Source: an uncultured Bacteroidales bacterium (GTDB taxonomy: Bacteria; Bacteroidota; Bacteroidia; Bacteroidales; UBA932). From it: a stretch of DNA of 7,669 nt. The notes beneath the pieces are model-generated. The model saw only the letters and a program-made list of their open reading frames with translations. It was not told the DNA's origin and made no database searches. Both the position numbers and the translations under genes were made by a program. The stretch spans positions 1-7,669 of the forward strand of contig CAMJRT010000052.1 in NCBI GenBank assembly GCA_946408295.1. Direction: 5' to 3'. This document shows, piece after piece, positions 1 through 6,203 of the stretch; within the stretch, counting starts at the first letter, position 1; every line of letters begins with the position of its first letter.

Positions 1-605
1 TTGACCATATCGAAGAACCTTACATTCAAGCGCAGGTCATCAGCAAGGCCGATTTCTACGGCCCCATTATGAAACTTTGCCTGGACAAACGCGGCACGCT
101 CAAGGGACAGCACTACCTGACCGCCGACCGGCTGGAACTGACCTACGAAATGCCCCTTTCCGAGATTGTTTTCGACTTTTACGACCGGCTCAAGAGCATT
201 TCAAAGGGCTATGCTTCTTTTGACTACCACCTCATCGGTTACCGGGAAGCCCGGCTGGTCAAACTGGATATCCTGCTCAACGGCGAGCCGGCCGACGCCC
301 TATCCTCCCTGATTCACGCCGATCACGCCTATGATTTCGGTCGGAAAATCTGTGAAAAACTCAAAGAACTCATCCCCCGCCAGCAATTCGACATTGCCAT
401 CCAGGCCGCCATCGGCGCCAAAATCATCGCCCGCGAGACCGTCCGCCAGGTACGCAAGGATGTGACGGCCAAGTGTTACGGCGGCGACATCACCCGCAAG
501 CGAAAACTGCTGGAAAAACAGAAACAAGGCAAGAAGCGTATGCGCCAGATCGGCACCGTCGAAGTCCCCCAAAGCGCCTTTATGGCCGTCCTTAAACTGG
601 ACTGA
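1..605 (+). CDS. lepA: Elongation factor 4 (LepA), C-terminal part; 5' end outside the window
   Basis: LepA (EF4) is a ribosome-associated translational GTPase related to EF-G, implicated in back-translocation and in 30S biogenesis or initiation. The frame is open from base 3 and gives 200 residues, about the last third of a protein that is usually near 600. The fragment begins inside the EF-G domain V-like fold ([11 protein letters not shown] at 2-12) and includes KADFYGPIM (15-23). It then runs through the LepA-specific C-terminal domain, with [16 protein letters not shown] (123-138), the KCYGGD motif (157-162) and the basic KQKQGKKRM tail (172-180). The GTPase domain is upstream of the window. 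The TGA stop lies 3 bases before xseA, so the two are probably cotranscribed and translationally coupled. The family assignment is very safe. ATG at 69 is only an internal methionine. Confidence 0.97.
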   Translation, partial: DHIEEPYIQAQVISKADFYGPIMKLCLDKRGTLKGQHYLTADRLELTYEMPLSEIVFDFYDRLKSISKGYASFDYHLIGYREARLVKLDILLNGEPADALSSLIHADHAYDFGRKICEKLKELIPRQQFDIAIQAAIGAKIIARETVRQVRKDVTAKCYGGDITRKRKLLEKQKQGKKRMRQIGTVEVPQSAFMAVLKLD

Positions 606-608
606 ACG

Positions 609-1745
609 ATGTCAGAACAGGCTTTCATCGAACTGTACGACCTGCAGACCCGGCTGCGGGAAGGCTTGGAAGAGGCCTTTCCCGAAATGCTCTGGGTGCG
701 GGCGGAAATCAGTTCCGTCAAAGCCCGGCGGGGCAGCCACTGCTACCTGGAACTGTCGCAGTCGCAGGAGGACGGTTCGCTCGTGGCGAAAGTGCGGGCC
801 GTCATCTGGGCCGGGAAATACACCGTCATCAGCCCTTATTTTGAATCGGTGGTCGGCTCGCCCCTGCAAGAAGGAATGACCCTGCTTTTCCAGGTCCGGG
901 TCAACTACAGCGAACTTTATGGACTGTCCTTGATTGTCAATGATATCGATGCGTCCGTGATGCTGGGAGCGCAGGAGGAAGCCCGGCAGAAAACCATCGC
1001 CCGCCTCCGGAAAGAGGGGCGCTTCGAGACGCAGAAAACCCTGGCCCTGGCAGCCCTCCCCTATCGGATTGCGGTGATTTCCGCCGAAGATGCCGCCGGC
1101 TACCGCGACTTTATGCGCCACCTGCACGAGAATGAATACGGCTTCGCCTTCCGGACCGTCTTGTTTCCCGCAATGATGCAAGGGACCCAGGCCCCCGCTT
1201 CAATGGCGGCAGCCCTCAAAGAAGCGGCCGGTGTCGGCACGTCGGATGGCGGCGAAGTTCCTTTTGACTTGATTGTGATTCTGCGGGGCGGCGGTTCCAA
1301 ACTGGATTTGCTCTGTTTTGACGATTACGACCTCGCCGTCGCCATTGCCGACTGTCCCATCCCCGTGCTCACCGCCGTGGGACACGACCAGGACCATCAC
1401 ATCTGCGATGAGGTCGCTTACGATGCCGTCAAGACGCCCACGGCTCTGGCCGATTGGCTGCTGGATCTCTATAAGCAAGAAGACGAGCACATTTCCTCTT
1501 ACGTTTCCCGGCTGGTGATGGCCTTCAGCGCCAAGATAACCCGGATGGAATCCCGCATCGACTTGCTGGAGAACCGCATCCTCTCGGCAGACCCGCGCAA
1601 CATCCTCCGCAGGGGCTATGTCCTGGCCCTGGACGACGGAGGCAAGGTGCTCAAAGCGGCGGGACGGCTGTCCCCGGGCGACCGCCTGAGCATCCTTTTC
1701 CCGGACGGACGCGCCGACTGCCGGGTGGAAAAAATCCGGAAGTAA
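609..1745 (+). CDS. xseA: Exodeoxyribonuclease VII large subunit
   Basis: XseA is the catalytic subunit of exonuclease VII, which degrades single-stranded DNA from both ends into oligonucleotides and acts in repair in the cytoplasm. The 378-residue product has an N-terminal OB-fold (about 1-116) and a nuclease domain. The nuclease domain has VIS..DAAGYRDF (156-168), LRGGGS (225-230) and GHDQDH (258-263). By alignment from memory, D167, R226, H259 and D262 match the residues essential in E. coli XseA (D155, R205, H238, D241). The C-terminal DPRNILRRGYVLA block (328-340) is typical. The protein is short against the 456 residues of E. coli, because only about 40 residues (roughly 284-326) separate the nuclease domain from that block, where E. 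coli has a long coiled coil that binds XseB. ATG 609 sits 3 bases after the lepA stop and has no clear Shine-Dalgarno. No xseB follows; the next gene is convergent. Confidence 0.95.
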   Translation: MSEQAFIELYDLQTRLREGLEEAFPEMLWVRAEISSVKARRGSHCYLELSQSQEDGSLVAKVRAVIWAGKYTVISPYFESVVGSPLQEGMTLLFQVRVNYSELYGLSLIVNDIDASVMLGAQEEARQKTIARLRKEGRFETQKTLALAALPYRIAVISAEDAAGYRDFMRHLHENEYGFAFRTVLFPAMMQGTQAPASMAAALKEAAGVGTSDGGEVPFDLIVILRGGGSKLDLLCFDDYDLAVAIADCPIPVLTAVGHDQDHHICDEVAYDAVKTPTALADWLLDLYKQEDEHISSYVSRLVMAFSAKITRMESRIDLLENRILSADPRNILRRGYVLALDDGGKVLKAAGRLSPGDRLSILFPDGRADCRVEKIRK

Positions 1746-1756
1746 CGTGAATTACT
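1741..1756. repeat. Short inverted repeat spanning both convergent stop codons
   Basis: The arms AGTAA (1741-1745) and TTACT (1752-1756) are perfect inverted copies around a 6-base loop. They contain the TAA stop of xseA and the TAA stop of the opposing gene. The stem is short and AT-rich. Reading leftwards, a run of six T lies a few bases beyond it, so a weak terminator for the minus-strand gene is conceivable but not convincing. No better terminator is visible between the two genes. Confidence 0.3.
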
Positions 1757-2945
1757 CGATGCCGTAACGGACATCGAAGCGGGCGGCGATGTAAGGATTG
1801 AAATCTTCCCCCCTCTCCTGATGCTCCTGCAGCAGTTTGATGGCCCGCTTACGAATCTTTTTATCCTTGATTTCGGCATTGGCCCGCTCGATGAACATCG
1901 GAATATCCGCGACCTTGACACGGGTAAGCGCGGGTTTCATCACAAAACTTACGGGCAGGAAGATGCCGCCGCCGATATCGCGGGCTTCACATTGCACCGC
2001 TTCCTCCTGACGGCCCACCTGAATCTTGAGAATACTCCAGTTGTCTTCAATGACGTGAAGGGTGGCCGTCGCATCGCTGTTGGGGTCTTTCCAACAGAGG
2101 ACATCCACGATATAATCCCCATAATTGTAACTGCCGGCCAGTTCGAAATCACTGCGACGGGTGAATTTGCGTCCCCAGGCGTTCTGGCCCCCGTACAGCA
2201 GACCGAACAAATCGATTTTTCCGAAAATGGACTTGATGTTGTTCTGCACGTTCCTGGGAAGCCCGGGTGTCATATCCAGAATCTGGTGATTGCTGTCCTT
2301 GCGCATCCCGTTTTTCACGCGACGGTCCAACGAAACGGTGGCGAAAAGGTCGTCATGCTTGATGCTGTAGTCCAGTACGGGACCGAAACCCATGAATCCG
2401 GCGGCAATCTGCGCCATCATCAAGGTGAATCCCGGGAGGATATGCGCCACCATCGGAAGTTCGTGCGTCGCAAGCGTGTACTCCACGTGCGCGGTATAAT
2501 TCTTCACTTTTTTGCGGTTCTTATCCGCCGTTTTCCACACCTGGTTGAGGATGTATTCCGCCGGGTCCTTGCCATCGGCCGTCACATAGGAAGCGGCCAG
2601 CATGATGGGGCTGAAATCGAGAACGATACTGTCCATCTGTACGGGCGCTCCTTCCGGAACAACCGTCCACTCGCGCTCGACGGAAGAATAGCCGATAAGC
2701 GAATATTCGACCGTTACCTTTTTTCCGTCATAGTGGTCCGGCAGACGCAGCAGAAAATTCCCGTGCTCGTCCGCCGTCGCCCCCGTGCGGCATTCCGCCA
2801 CATAGGCCATCGCATAGGCGGCGGGTGACACGACGGTGTCCCGCTTGTCGATATGTCCGCAGATGACACCTGCGCGCAGGAGCGGAGAGGACAGGACAAA
2901 GAGCAGTCCTGTTATAATAATAAAGATATGCCGGCTTCCTTTCAT
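1752..2945 (-). CDS. Secreted carboxypeptidase-regulatory-like domain protein, function unknown
   Basis: I do not recognise a specific function. From the ATG at 2945 the protein has 397 residues. Residues 1-25 look like a signal peptide: basic MKGSRH, a hydrophobic core, then LLRA before G26. Residues about 26-105 resemble the CarboxypepD_reg-like beta-sandwich common in Bacteroidota envelope proteins (DEHGNFLLRLP, then SLIGYSS). The next part (DPAEYILNQV, NRKKVKNYTAHVEY, about 127-156) recalls the start of DUF5686-type proteins, but the large C-terminal beta-barrel of that family is absent. A strongly hydrophobic stretch at 163-191 (LPMVAHILPG onward) is unusual for an exported protein. The C-terminal third is polar, with a basic KDKKIRKRAIK segment. 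A GTG at 2957 would add four residues, but it abuts the promoter -7 box and probably lies outside the mRNA, so the ATG is preferred. The gene is monocistronic within this window. It is probably periplasmic or envelope-associated; that is inference. Confidence 0.75.
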   Translation of the reverse strand: MKGSRHIFIIITGLLFVLSSPLLRAGVICGHIDKRDTVVSPAAYAMAYVAECRTGATADEHGNFLLRLPDHYDGKKVTVEYSLIGYSSVEREWTVVPEGAPVQMDSIVLDFSPIMLAASYVTADGKDPAEYILNQVWKTADKNRKKVKNYTAHVEYTLATHELPMVAHILPGFTLMMAQIAAGFMGFGPVLDYSIKHDDLFATVSLDRRVKNGMRKDSNHQILDMTPGLPRNVQNNIKSIFGKIDLFGLLYGGQNAWGRKFTRRSDFELAGSYNYGDYIVDVLCWKDPNSDATATLHVIEDNWSILKIQVGRQEEAVQCEARDIGGGIFLPVSFVMKPALTRVKVADIPMFIERANAEIKDKKIRKRAIKLLQEHQERGEDFNPYIAARFDVRYGIE

Positions 2946-2957
2946 TTCTTTCGTCAC

Positions 2958-2991
2958 GCAAAGTTACCCAAAATTTCAGAAAGAAACAAAA
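2958..2991 (-). promoter_or_regulatory. Bacteroidota-type promoter for the secreted-protein gene
   Basis: On the minus strand, TTTTG (2991-2987) is followed after exactly 20 bases by TAACTTTGC (2966-2958). This fits the Bacteroides sigma consensus TTTG, 19-21 bases, TAnnTTTG. Transcription should begin around 2951-2955, only about 6-10 bases before ATG 2945. That gives an almost leaderless message, argues against the GTG at 2957 as the start, and leaves no room for a Shine-Dalgarno site. Confidence 0.75.
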
Positions 2992-3137
2992 TCCGGGCAG
3001 AGCGGAACAAAAATAGAAAATTTTTTGTCCAAAATGTAATAAAATTTTATCGACCACATAGTACAAACTTTTGATTTTCGGATATTTAAACATCAAGAAA
3101 CTTGGTCTAAAAAGTTTAATAATTTTTTGCAAGAGTG

Positions 3138-3168
3138 TTTGTATTTGAAGAATTTTTACTAACTTTGC
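3138..3168 (+). promoter_or_regulatory. Bacteroidota-type promoter for the rplP-onward ribosomal protein operon
   Basis: TTTG (3138-3141), 18 bases, then TAACTTTGC (3160-3168). The -7 box is a perfect match to TAnnTTTG and is the same 9-mer as in the divergent promoter; the spacer is one base shorter than the usual 19-21. Transcription would begin near 3172-3175, leaving a leader of about 75 bases. The sequence TTTGCA at the end of the box (3164-3169) has an inverted copy TGCAAA at 3194-3199, a possible operator that may equally be chance. Confidence 0.75.
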
Positions 3169-3170
3169 AG

Positions 3171-3248
3171 TCCCAAAAAGTGGGGTGATTGAATGCAAAT
3201 TGCTGAAAATCAGTGTTTTATTAGGATTTTGACTAAAGTAATAAGACA
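3171..3248 (+). promoter_or_regulatory. Structured 5' leader of rplP (candidate ribosomal-protein leader)
   Basis: Three hairpins can be drawn by hand. First, UCCC (3171-3174) pairs with GGGG (3182-3185). Second, CUGA (3203-3206) pairs with UCAG (3210-3213) over an AAA loop. Third, UGUUUUAUUA (3214-3223) pairs with UAAUAAGACA (3239-3248), ten pairs including one G-U. Inside the third, a GGA bulge (3224-3226) precedes an inner UUUU/AAAG stem closed by GACU. The third hairpin starts on the base after the second and ends on the base before the rplP AUG. An AGGA that could act as a Shine-Dalgarno lies in the bulge, too far from the AUG when unfolded. Regulation is inference; the pairing is read directly from the sequence. 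Confidence 0.45.
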
Positions 3249-3668
3249 ATGTTACAACCAAAGAAAACCAAATTCAGAAGGCAGCAGAAAGGCCGTATGA
3301 AAGGTCTTGCACAGAGAGGCAACCAGCTTGCGTTCGGTTCTTTTGGAATCAAAACGCTGGAAAATTGCTGGCTGACCGGTCGTCAGATTGAGGCTGCCCG
3401 TCAGGCTGTTTCACGTCACATGAAACGTGAAGGTAAAGTCTGGATCAGGATCTTCCCTGACAAGCCTTACACCAAGAAACCTGCCGAAGTGCGTATGGGT
3501 AAAGGTAAAGGTAATCCCGAAGGATTCGTCGCTCCCGTTACTCCGGGCCGCATTCTTATCGAGATTGAAGGTGTCTCCCTCGAAGTGGCGAAAGAAGCCC
3601 TCCGCCTGGGTGCCCAGAAACTCCCCATCACGACGAAGTTTGTCGTCCGCAGGGATTATGTTGAATAG
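3249..3668 (+). CDS. rplP: 50S ribosomal protein L16 (uL16)
   Basis: L16 is a late-assembling large-subunit protein that helps organise the A-site and peptidyl-transferase region through 23S rRNA contacts. The 139-residue product matches the family over its full length: the basic start [29 protein letters not shown] (42-51), [10 protein letters not shown] (64-73), VRMGKGKG (81-88) and the C-terminal helix [16 protein letters not shown]82 in the RMGKGKG loop corresponds to the arginine hydroxylated in E. coli L16. Length is normal. It is the first gene of the run here; in the usual order rpsC would sit directly upstream, but instead there is a promoter and leader. There is no Shine-Dalgarno at normal distance. 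The rpmC gene follows after 19 bases. Confidence 0.98.
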   Translation: MLQPKKTKFRRQQKGRMKGLAQRGNQLAFGSFGIKTLENCWLTGRQIEAARQAVSRHMKREGKVWIRIFPDKPYTKKPAEVRMGKGKGNPEGFVAPVTPGRILIEIEGVSLEVAKEALRLGAQKLPITTKFVVRRDYVE

Positions 3669-3673
3669 TAAAT

Positions 3674-3680
3674 AAGGAGA
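3674..3680 (+). promoter_or_regulatory. Shine-Dalgarno of rpmC
   Basis: AAGGAGA lies in the short rplP-rpmC gap with about 8 bases from its GGAG core to the ATG at 3688. It stands out because most genes in this operon lack such a site. Confidence 0.7.
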
Positions 3681-3687
3681 ACGGAAA

Positions 3688-3882
3688 ATGAAAGCAGCTG
3701 AAGCAAGAGAAATGTCCGTCGCCGATCTTCGCGACCGCATTGAAGTCGAGAAAGCCAACCTCGACACCATGAAGCTCAACCACACTGTCACTCCTATGGA
3801 GAATACATCCAAAATCGCCAAGACCAGAAGGGATATCGCCCGCATGATGACGGTCCTGGCCCAAAAAGAGAAACAGAACTAA
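3688..3882 (+). CDS. rpmC: 50S ribosomal protein L29 (uL29)
   Basis: L29 is a small two-helix protein beside the polypeptide exit tunnel, near the docking site for trigger factor and SRP. The 64-residue product has the expected N-terminal [14 protein letters not shown], a charged helix rich in Glu, Lys and Asp, and the second helix [20 protein letters not shown] ending in a polar tail. Length and position between rplP and rpsQ are standard. A Shine-Dalgarno fixes the start at 3688. The TAA stop is 11 bases before the rpsQ ATG. Sequence conservation in L29 is modest, so the assignment rests on the motif and the operon context together; both are strong. Confidence 0.96.
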   Translation: MKAAEAREMSVADLRDRIEVEKANLDTMKLNHTVTPMENTSKIAKTRRDIARMMTVLAQKEKQN

Positions 3883-3893
3883 CATTGACTCCC

Positions 3894-4148
3894 ATGGAAA
3901 GAAATCTTCGTAAAGAAAGAATAGGTATCGTGGTCAGCAACAAGATGGAAAAAACCATCGTCGTTGCCGTTGAGACCAAAGAGAAACACCCCATCTACGG
4001 GAAGTTTGTCAAAAAGACCACCAAGTTCTACGCCCAGGACGAGAAAAACGAATGCCAGGTCGGTGACACCGTCCGCATTATGGAAACGCGCCCTTTGAGC
4101 AAGACCAAGAACTGGAGATTAGTAGAAATCGTTGAAAAAGCCAAATAG
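3894..4148 (+). CDS. rpsQ: 30S ribosomal protein S17 (uS17)
   Basis: S17 is a primary 16S rRNA-binding protein with an OB-fold, needed early in 30S assembly. From ATG 3894 the product has 84 residues and starts [11 protein letters not shown], as in Bacteroides S17 proteins I recall. It contains VVSNKMEKT (13-21), [11 protein letters not shown] (32-42), [19 protein letters not shown] (54-72) and [11 protein letters not shown] at the end. A TTG at 3885 in the same frame would add MTP, but it immediately follows the rpmC stop and adds nothing conserved, so I prefer the ATG. There is no Shine-Dalgarno. The rplN ATG follows the stop by two bases. Confidence 0.96.
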   Translation: MERNLRKERIGIVVSNKMEKTIVVAVETKEKHPIYGKFVKKTTKFYAQDEKNECQVGDTVRIMETRPLSKTKNWRLVEIVEKAK

Positions 4149-4150
4149 CA

Positions 4151-4555
<405 letters not shown>

Positions 4556-4567
4556 TACAGAAAAGTT

Positions 4568-4885
4568 ATGAAGAAATTGCATATCAAAAAAGGCGACACC
4601 GTGTATGTCAACGCCGGCAACGACAAAGGCAAGACCGGCAAAGTGCTGGAAGTGATTCCCGCCAAGGACCGTGCCATCGTCGAGGGTGTCAACATCGTGA
4701 GCAAAAGCACGAAGCCCAACGCCAAACACCCCCAGGGCGGTATTATCAAACAAGAGGCCCCCATCCATATTTCCAACCTCCAACTCATCGACCCGAAGAG
4801 TGGCAAGCCCACCCGCGTCGCGATGAAGATGGAAGGTGACAAGAAAGTCAGGGTGGCCAAAAAATCCGGAGAGGAGATCAAGTAA
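4568..4885 (+). CDS. rplX: 50S ribosomal protein L24 (uL24)
   Basis: L24 is an assembly-initiating large-subunit protein that binds the 5' region of 23S rRNA and sits near the tunnel exit. The 105-residue product begins with a KOW-type segment ([20 protein letters not shown], 7-26). It continues with [13 protein letters not shown] (38-50) and [20 protein letters not shown] (54-73), the usual bacterial L24 signature. Length is typical. The gene starts 12 bases after rplN without a Shine-Dalgarno. Its TAA overlaps the rplE ATG by one base (TAATG at 4883-4887), which implies translational coupling of L24 and L5. Confidence 0.97.
   Translation: MKKLHIKKGDTVYVNAGNDKGKTGKVLEVIPAKDRAIVEGVNIVSKSTKPNAKHPQGGIIKQEAPIHISNLQLIDPKSGKPTRVAMKMEGDKKVRVAKKSGEEIK
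4868..4876 (+). promoter_or_regulatory. Shine-Dalgarno of rplE, inside the end of rplX
   Basis: GGAGAGGAG lies within the last codons of rplX, 8 bases before the rplE ATG at 4885. Together with the TAATG overlap it fixes that start, and so supports the longer N-terminus of L5. The bases also encode conserved-looking Ser-Gly-Glu-Glu of L24, so part of the match could be coincidence. Confidence 0.55.
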
Positions 4886-5484
4886 TGGCAAAGAAAGCAA
4901 AAGAGCAGGCACAGCAGGTGGCTGTCCCCGCAGGATACGTTCCTACCCTTCAGAAGGTCTATAAAGATGAGATTGTTCCGAAACTCGTCAAAGAGTTCGG
5001 TTATACGACCGTGATGCAATGCCCCAAACTGGTGAAGATTACCATCAATCAGGGTGTGGGCGATGCGACCGGCGACAAGAAACTGGTAGAGGTGGCCCAG
5101 AGCGAGCTCACCTCCATCACCGGCCAGAAAGCCGTCATCACTTCTTCCCGCAAGGATATCTCCAACTTCAAACTCCGTAAAGGTATGCCCATCGGCGTGA
5201 AAGTGACCTTGCGCGCCACCAAGATGTATGAGTTCCTCGAGCGTCTGATTCGCATCAGCCTCCCCCGCATCCGCGATTTCAACGGCATCGCCTCCAAGAT
5301 GGACGGCAAGGGCAACTACACCCTCGGTATCAAAGAGCAGATTGTGTTCCCCGAAATCGACATCGACAAGATTACCAAAATCCTCGGTCTGGAAATCACC
5401 TTTGTGACGACCGCCAAAACCGACCAGGAGGCTTATGCTCTTCTGCGCGAGTTCGGATTGCCTTTTAAGAAGAAAAACAACTAA
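4885..5484 (+). CDS. rplE: 50S ribosomal protein L5 (uL5)
   Basis: L5 binds 5S rRNA and helps build the central protuberance. It also contacts the P-site tRNA. The 199-residue product has the family signatures [12 protein letters not shown] (48-59), [33 protein letters not shown] (78-110), [19 protein letters not shown] (113-131), [19 protein letters not shown] (141-159) and [13 protein letters not shown] at the end. Bacterial L5 is usually 178-186 residues; here about 14 extra lead residues ([14 protein letters not shown]) precede the [13 protein letters not shown] start. The TAATG overlap with rplX and a Shine-Dalgarno support ATG 4885, so the extension is probably translated. A GTG at 4918 (residue 12) is the only in-frame alternative near the normal start. 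Confidence 0.97.
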   Translation: MAKKAKEQAQQVAVPAGYVPTLQKVYKDEIVPKLVKEFGYTTVMQCPKLVKITINQGVGDATGDKKLVEVAQSELTSITGQKAVITSSRKDISNFKLRKGMPIGVKVTLRATKMYEFLERLIRISLPRIRDFNGIASKMDGKGNYTLGIKEQIVFPEIDIDKITKILGLEITFVTTAKTDQEAYALLREFGLPFKKKNN

Positions 5485-5496
5485 AGAATAAGCACA

Positions 5497-5766
5497 ATGG
5501 CAAAAGAATCCATGAAAGCCCGCGAAGTAAAACGCGCGAAACTGGTTGCAAAATATGCCGCAAAGCGTAAAGCGCTGAAAGAGGCCGGCGACTGGGCTGC
5601 TCTCGATAAGCTCCCCAAGAACTCCGCTCCCTGCCGTATGCACAATCGTTGCTCCCTCACCGGACGCCCCAAAGGATATATGAGAGCCTTCGGTCTCAGC
5701 CGTATCCAGTTCCGTGAGATGGCCGCAAACGGACTCATCCCCGGCGTAAAGAAAGCCAGTTGGTAA
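5497..5766 (+). CDS. rpsN: 30S ribosomal protein S14 (uS14), zinc-independent type
   Basis: S14 is a late-binding protein of the 30S head. The 89-residue product is the long form that lacks zinc ligands: it has only C46 and C52, not the paired CxxC motifs of the roughly 61-residue zinc type. Signatures are [13 protein letters not shown] (1-13), [14 protein letters not shown] (39-52), [17 protein letters not shown] (53-69) and the C-terminal [11 protein letters not shown]. Length is exactly as expected. It sits 12 bases after rplE and 24 bases before rpsH, with A-rich sequence and no Shine-Dalgarno upstream of either. Confidence 0.98.
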   Translation: MAKESMKAREVKRAKLVAKYAAKRKALKEAGDWAALDKLPKNSAPCRMHNRCSLTGRPKGYMRAFGLSRIQFREMAANGLIPGVKKASW

Positions 5767-5790
5767 GAGAAACACAAAAAAAGCAAGAAA

Positions 5791-6186
5791 ATGACTGATC
5801 CTATTGCAGATTACCTGACCAGAGTGCGCAATGCGTACCTTGCAGGAAAAAAGATTGTAGAGGTCCCTTCTTCCAGGATGAAGGTGGCCATCACCAAGAT
5901 TCTTTGCGAAAAAGGCTATATCCTCAGCTACAAAGTGGTCGAGGGGACGCCTTCCGATACCATCAAAATCGCCCTCAAGTATCACCCCCTGACCAAGGCT
6001 CCCGCCATCAAGAAGATTGATCGCGTGTCTTCCCCCGGTCTGCGCCGGTATGCCGATGTGGAGAACATGCCCCGCGTCCTCAACGGCCTGGGCATCGCCA
6101 TCCTGTCCACCTCCAAGGGCGTCATCACGGACAAAGATGCCAAAGACCTCAATGTCGGCGGTGAAGTACTATGTTACGTCTATTAA
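5791..6186 (+). CDS. rpsH: 30S ribosomal protein S8 (uS8)
   Basis: S8 is a primary binder of the 16S rRNA central domain; in E. coli it also represses the spc operon by binding its own message near rplE. The 131-residue product begins MTDPIADYLTRVRNA and has SSRMKVAI (27-34). It continues with RVSSPGLRRY (78-87) and ends with GIAILSTSKGVITD (101-114) and GGEVLCYVY. This is the full family layout at normal length. Whether this S8 autoregulates cannot be told: I did not find a convincing copy of the E. coli-type target at the rplX-rplE junction. It starts after a 24-base A-rich gap. Confidence 0.97.
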   Translation: MTDPIADYLTRVRNAYLAGKKIVEVPSSRMKVAITKILCEKGYILSYKVVEGTPSDTIKIALKYHPLTKAPAIKKIDRVSSPGLRRYADVENMPRVLNGLGIAILSTSKGVITDKDAKDLNVGGEVLCYVY

Positions 6187-6192
6187 TTTAAT

Positions 6193-6200
6193 AAGGAAAG
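6193..6200 (+). promoter_or_regulatory. Weak Shine-Dalgarno-like site of rplF
   Basis: AAGGAAAG lies in the rpsH-rplF gap, about 6 bases from its GGA to the ATG at 6204. It is a partial match only, in A-rich sequence. Confidence 0.4.
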
Positions 6201-6203
6201 AAA

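Larger units (their letters stand above)
2946..3248. other. AT-rich divergent intergenic region
   Basis: About 300 bases separate the minus-strand secreted-protein gene from rplP, and they are far richer in A+T than the flanking genes. Besides the two divergent promoters and the rplP leader, the middle (about 2992-3137) holds a perfect 12-base palindrome ATAAAATTTTAT (3039-3050) and an inverted repeat AAACTT (3098-3103)/AAGTTT (3112-3117). These AT-only structures may be chance at this composition. I see no tRNA, no additional gene and no insertion-sequence remnant. Confidence 0.7.

Noticed and set aside
1821..2828. Plus-strand open frame (335 codons) opposite the secreted-protein gene
   Set aside because: The minus-strand frame has a signal peptide, a plausible domain and a consensus promoter; the plus-strand product is His/Arg-rich with no motif and lacks a promoter.
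2992..3137. A tRNA, small RNA or insertion-sequence remnant in the AT-rich gap
   Set aside because: No cloverleaf, terminal inverted repeats, transposase fragment or hairpin-plus-T-run was found; the small palindromes are AT-only and expected at this composition.
4556..4887. An E. coli-like S8 repressor site at the rplX-rplE junction
   Set aside because: I could not draw the characteristic bulged helix there; the junction is explained by the Shine-Dalgarno and the TAATG overlap.
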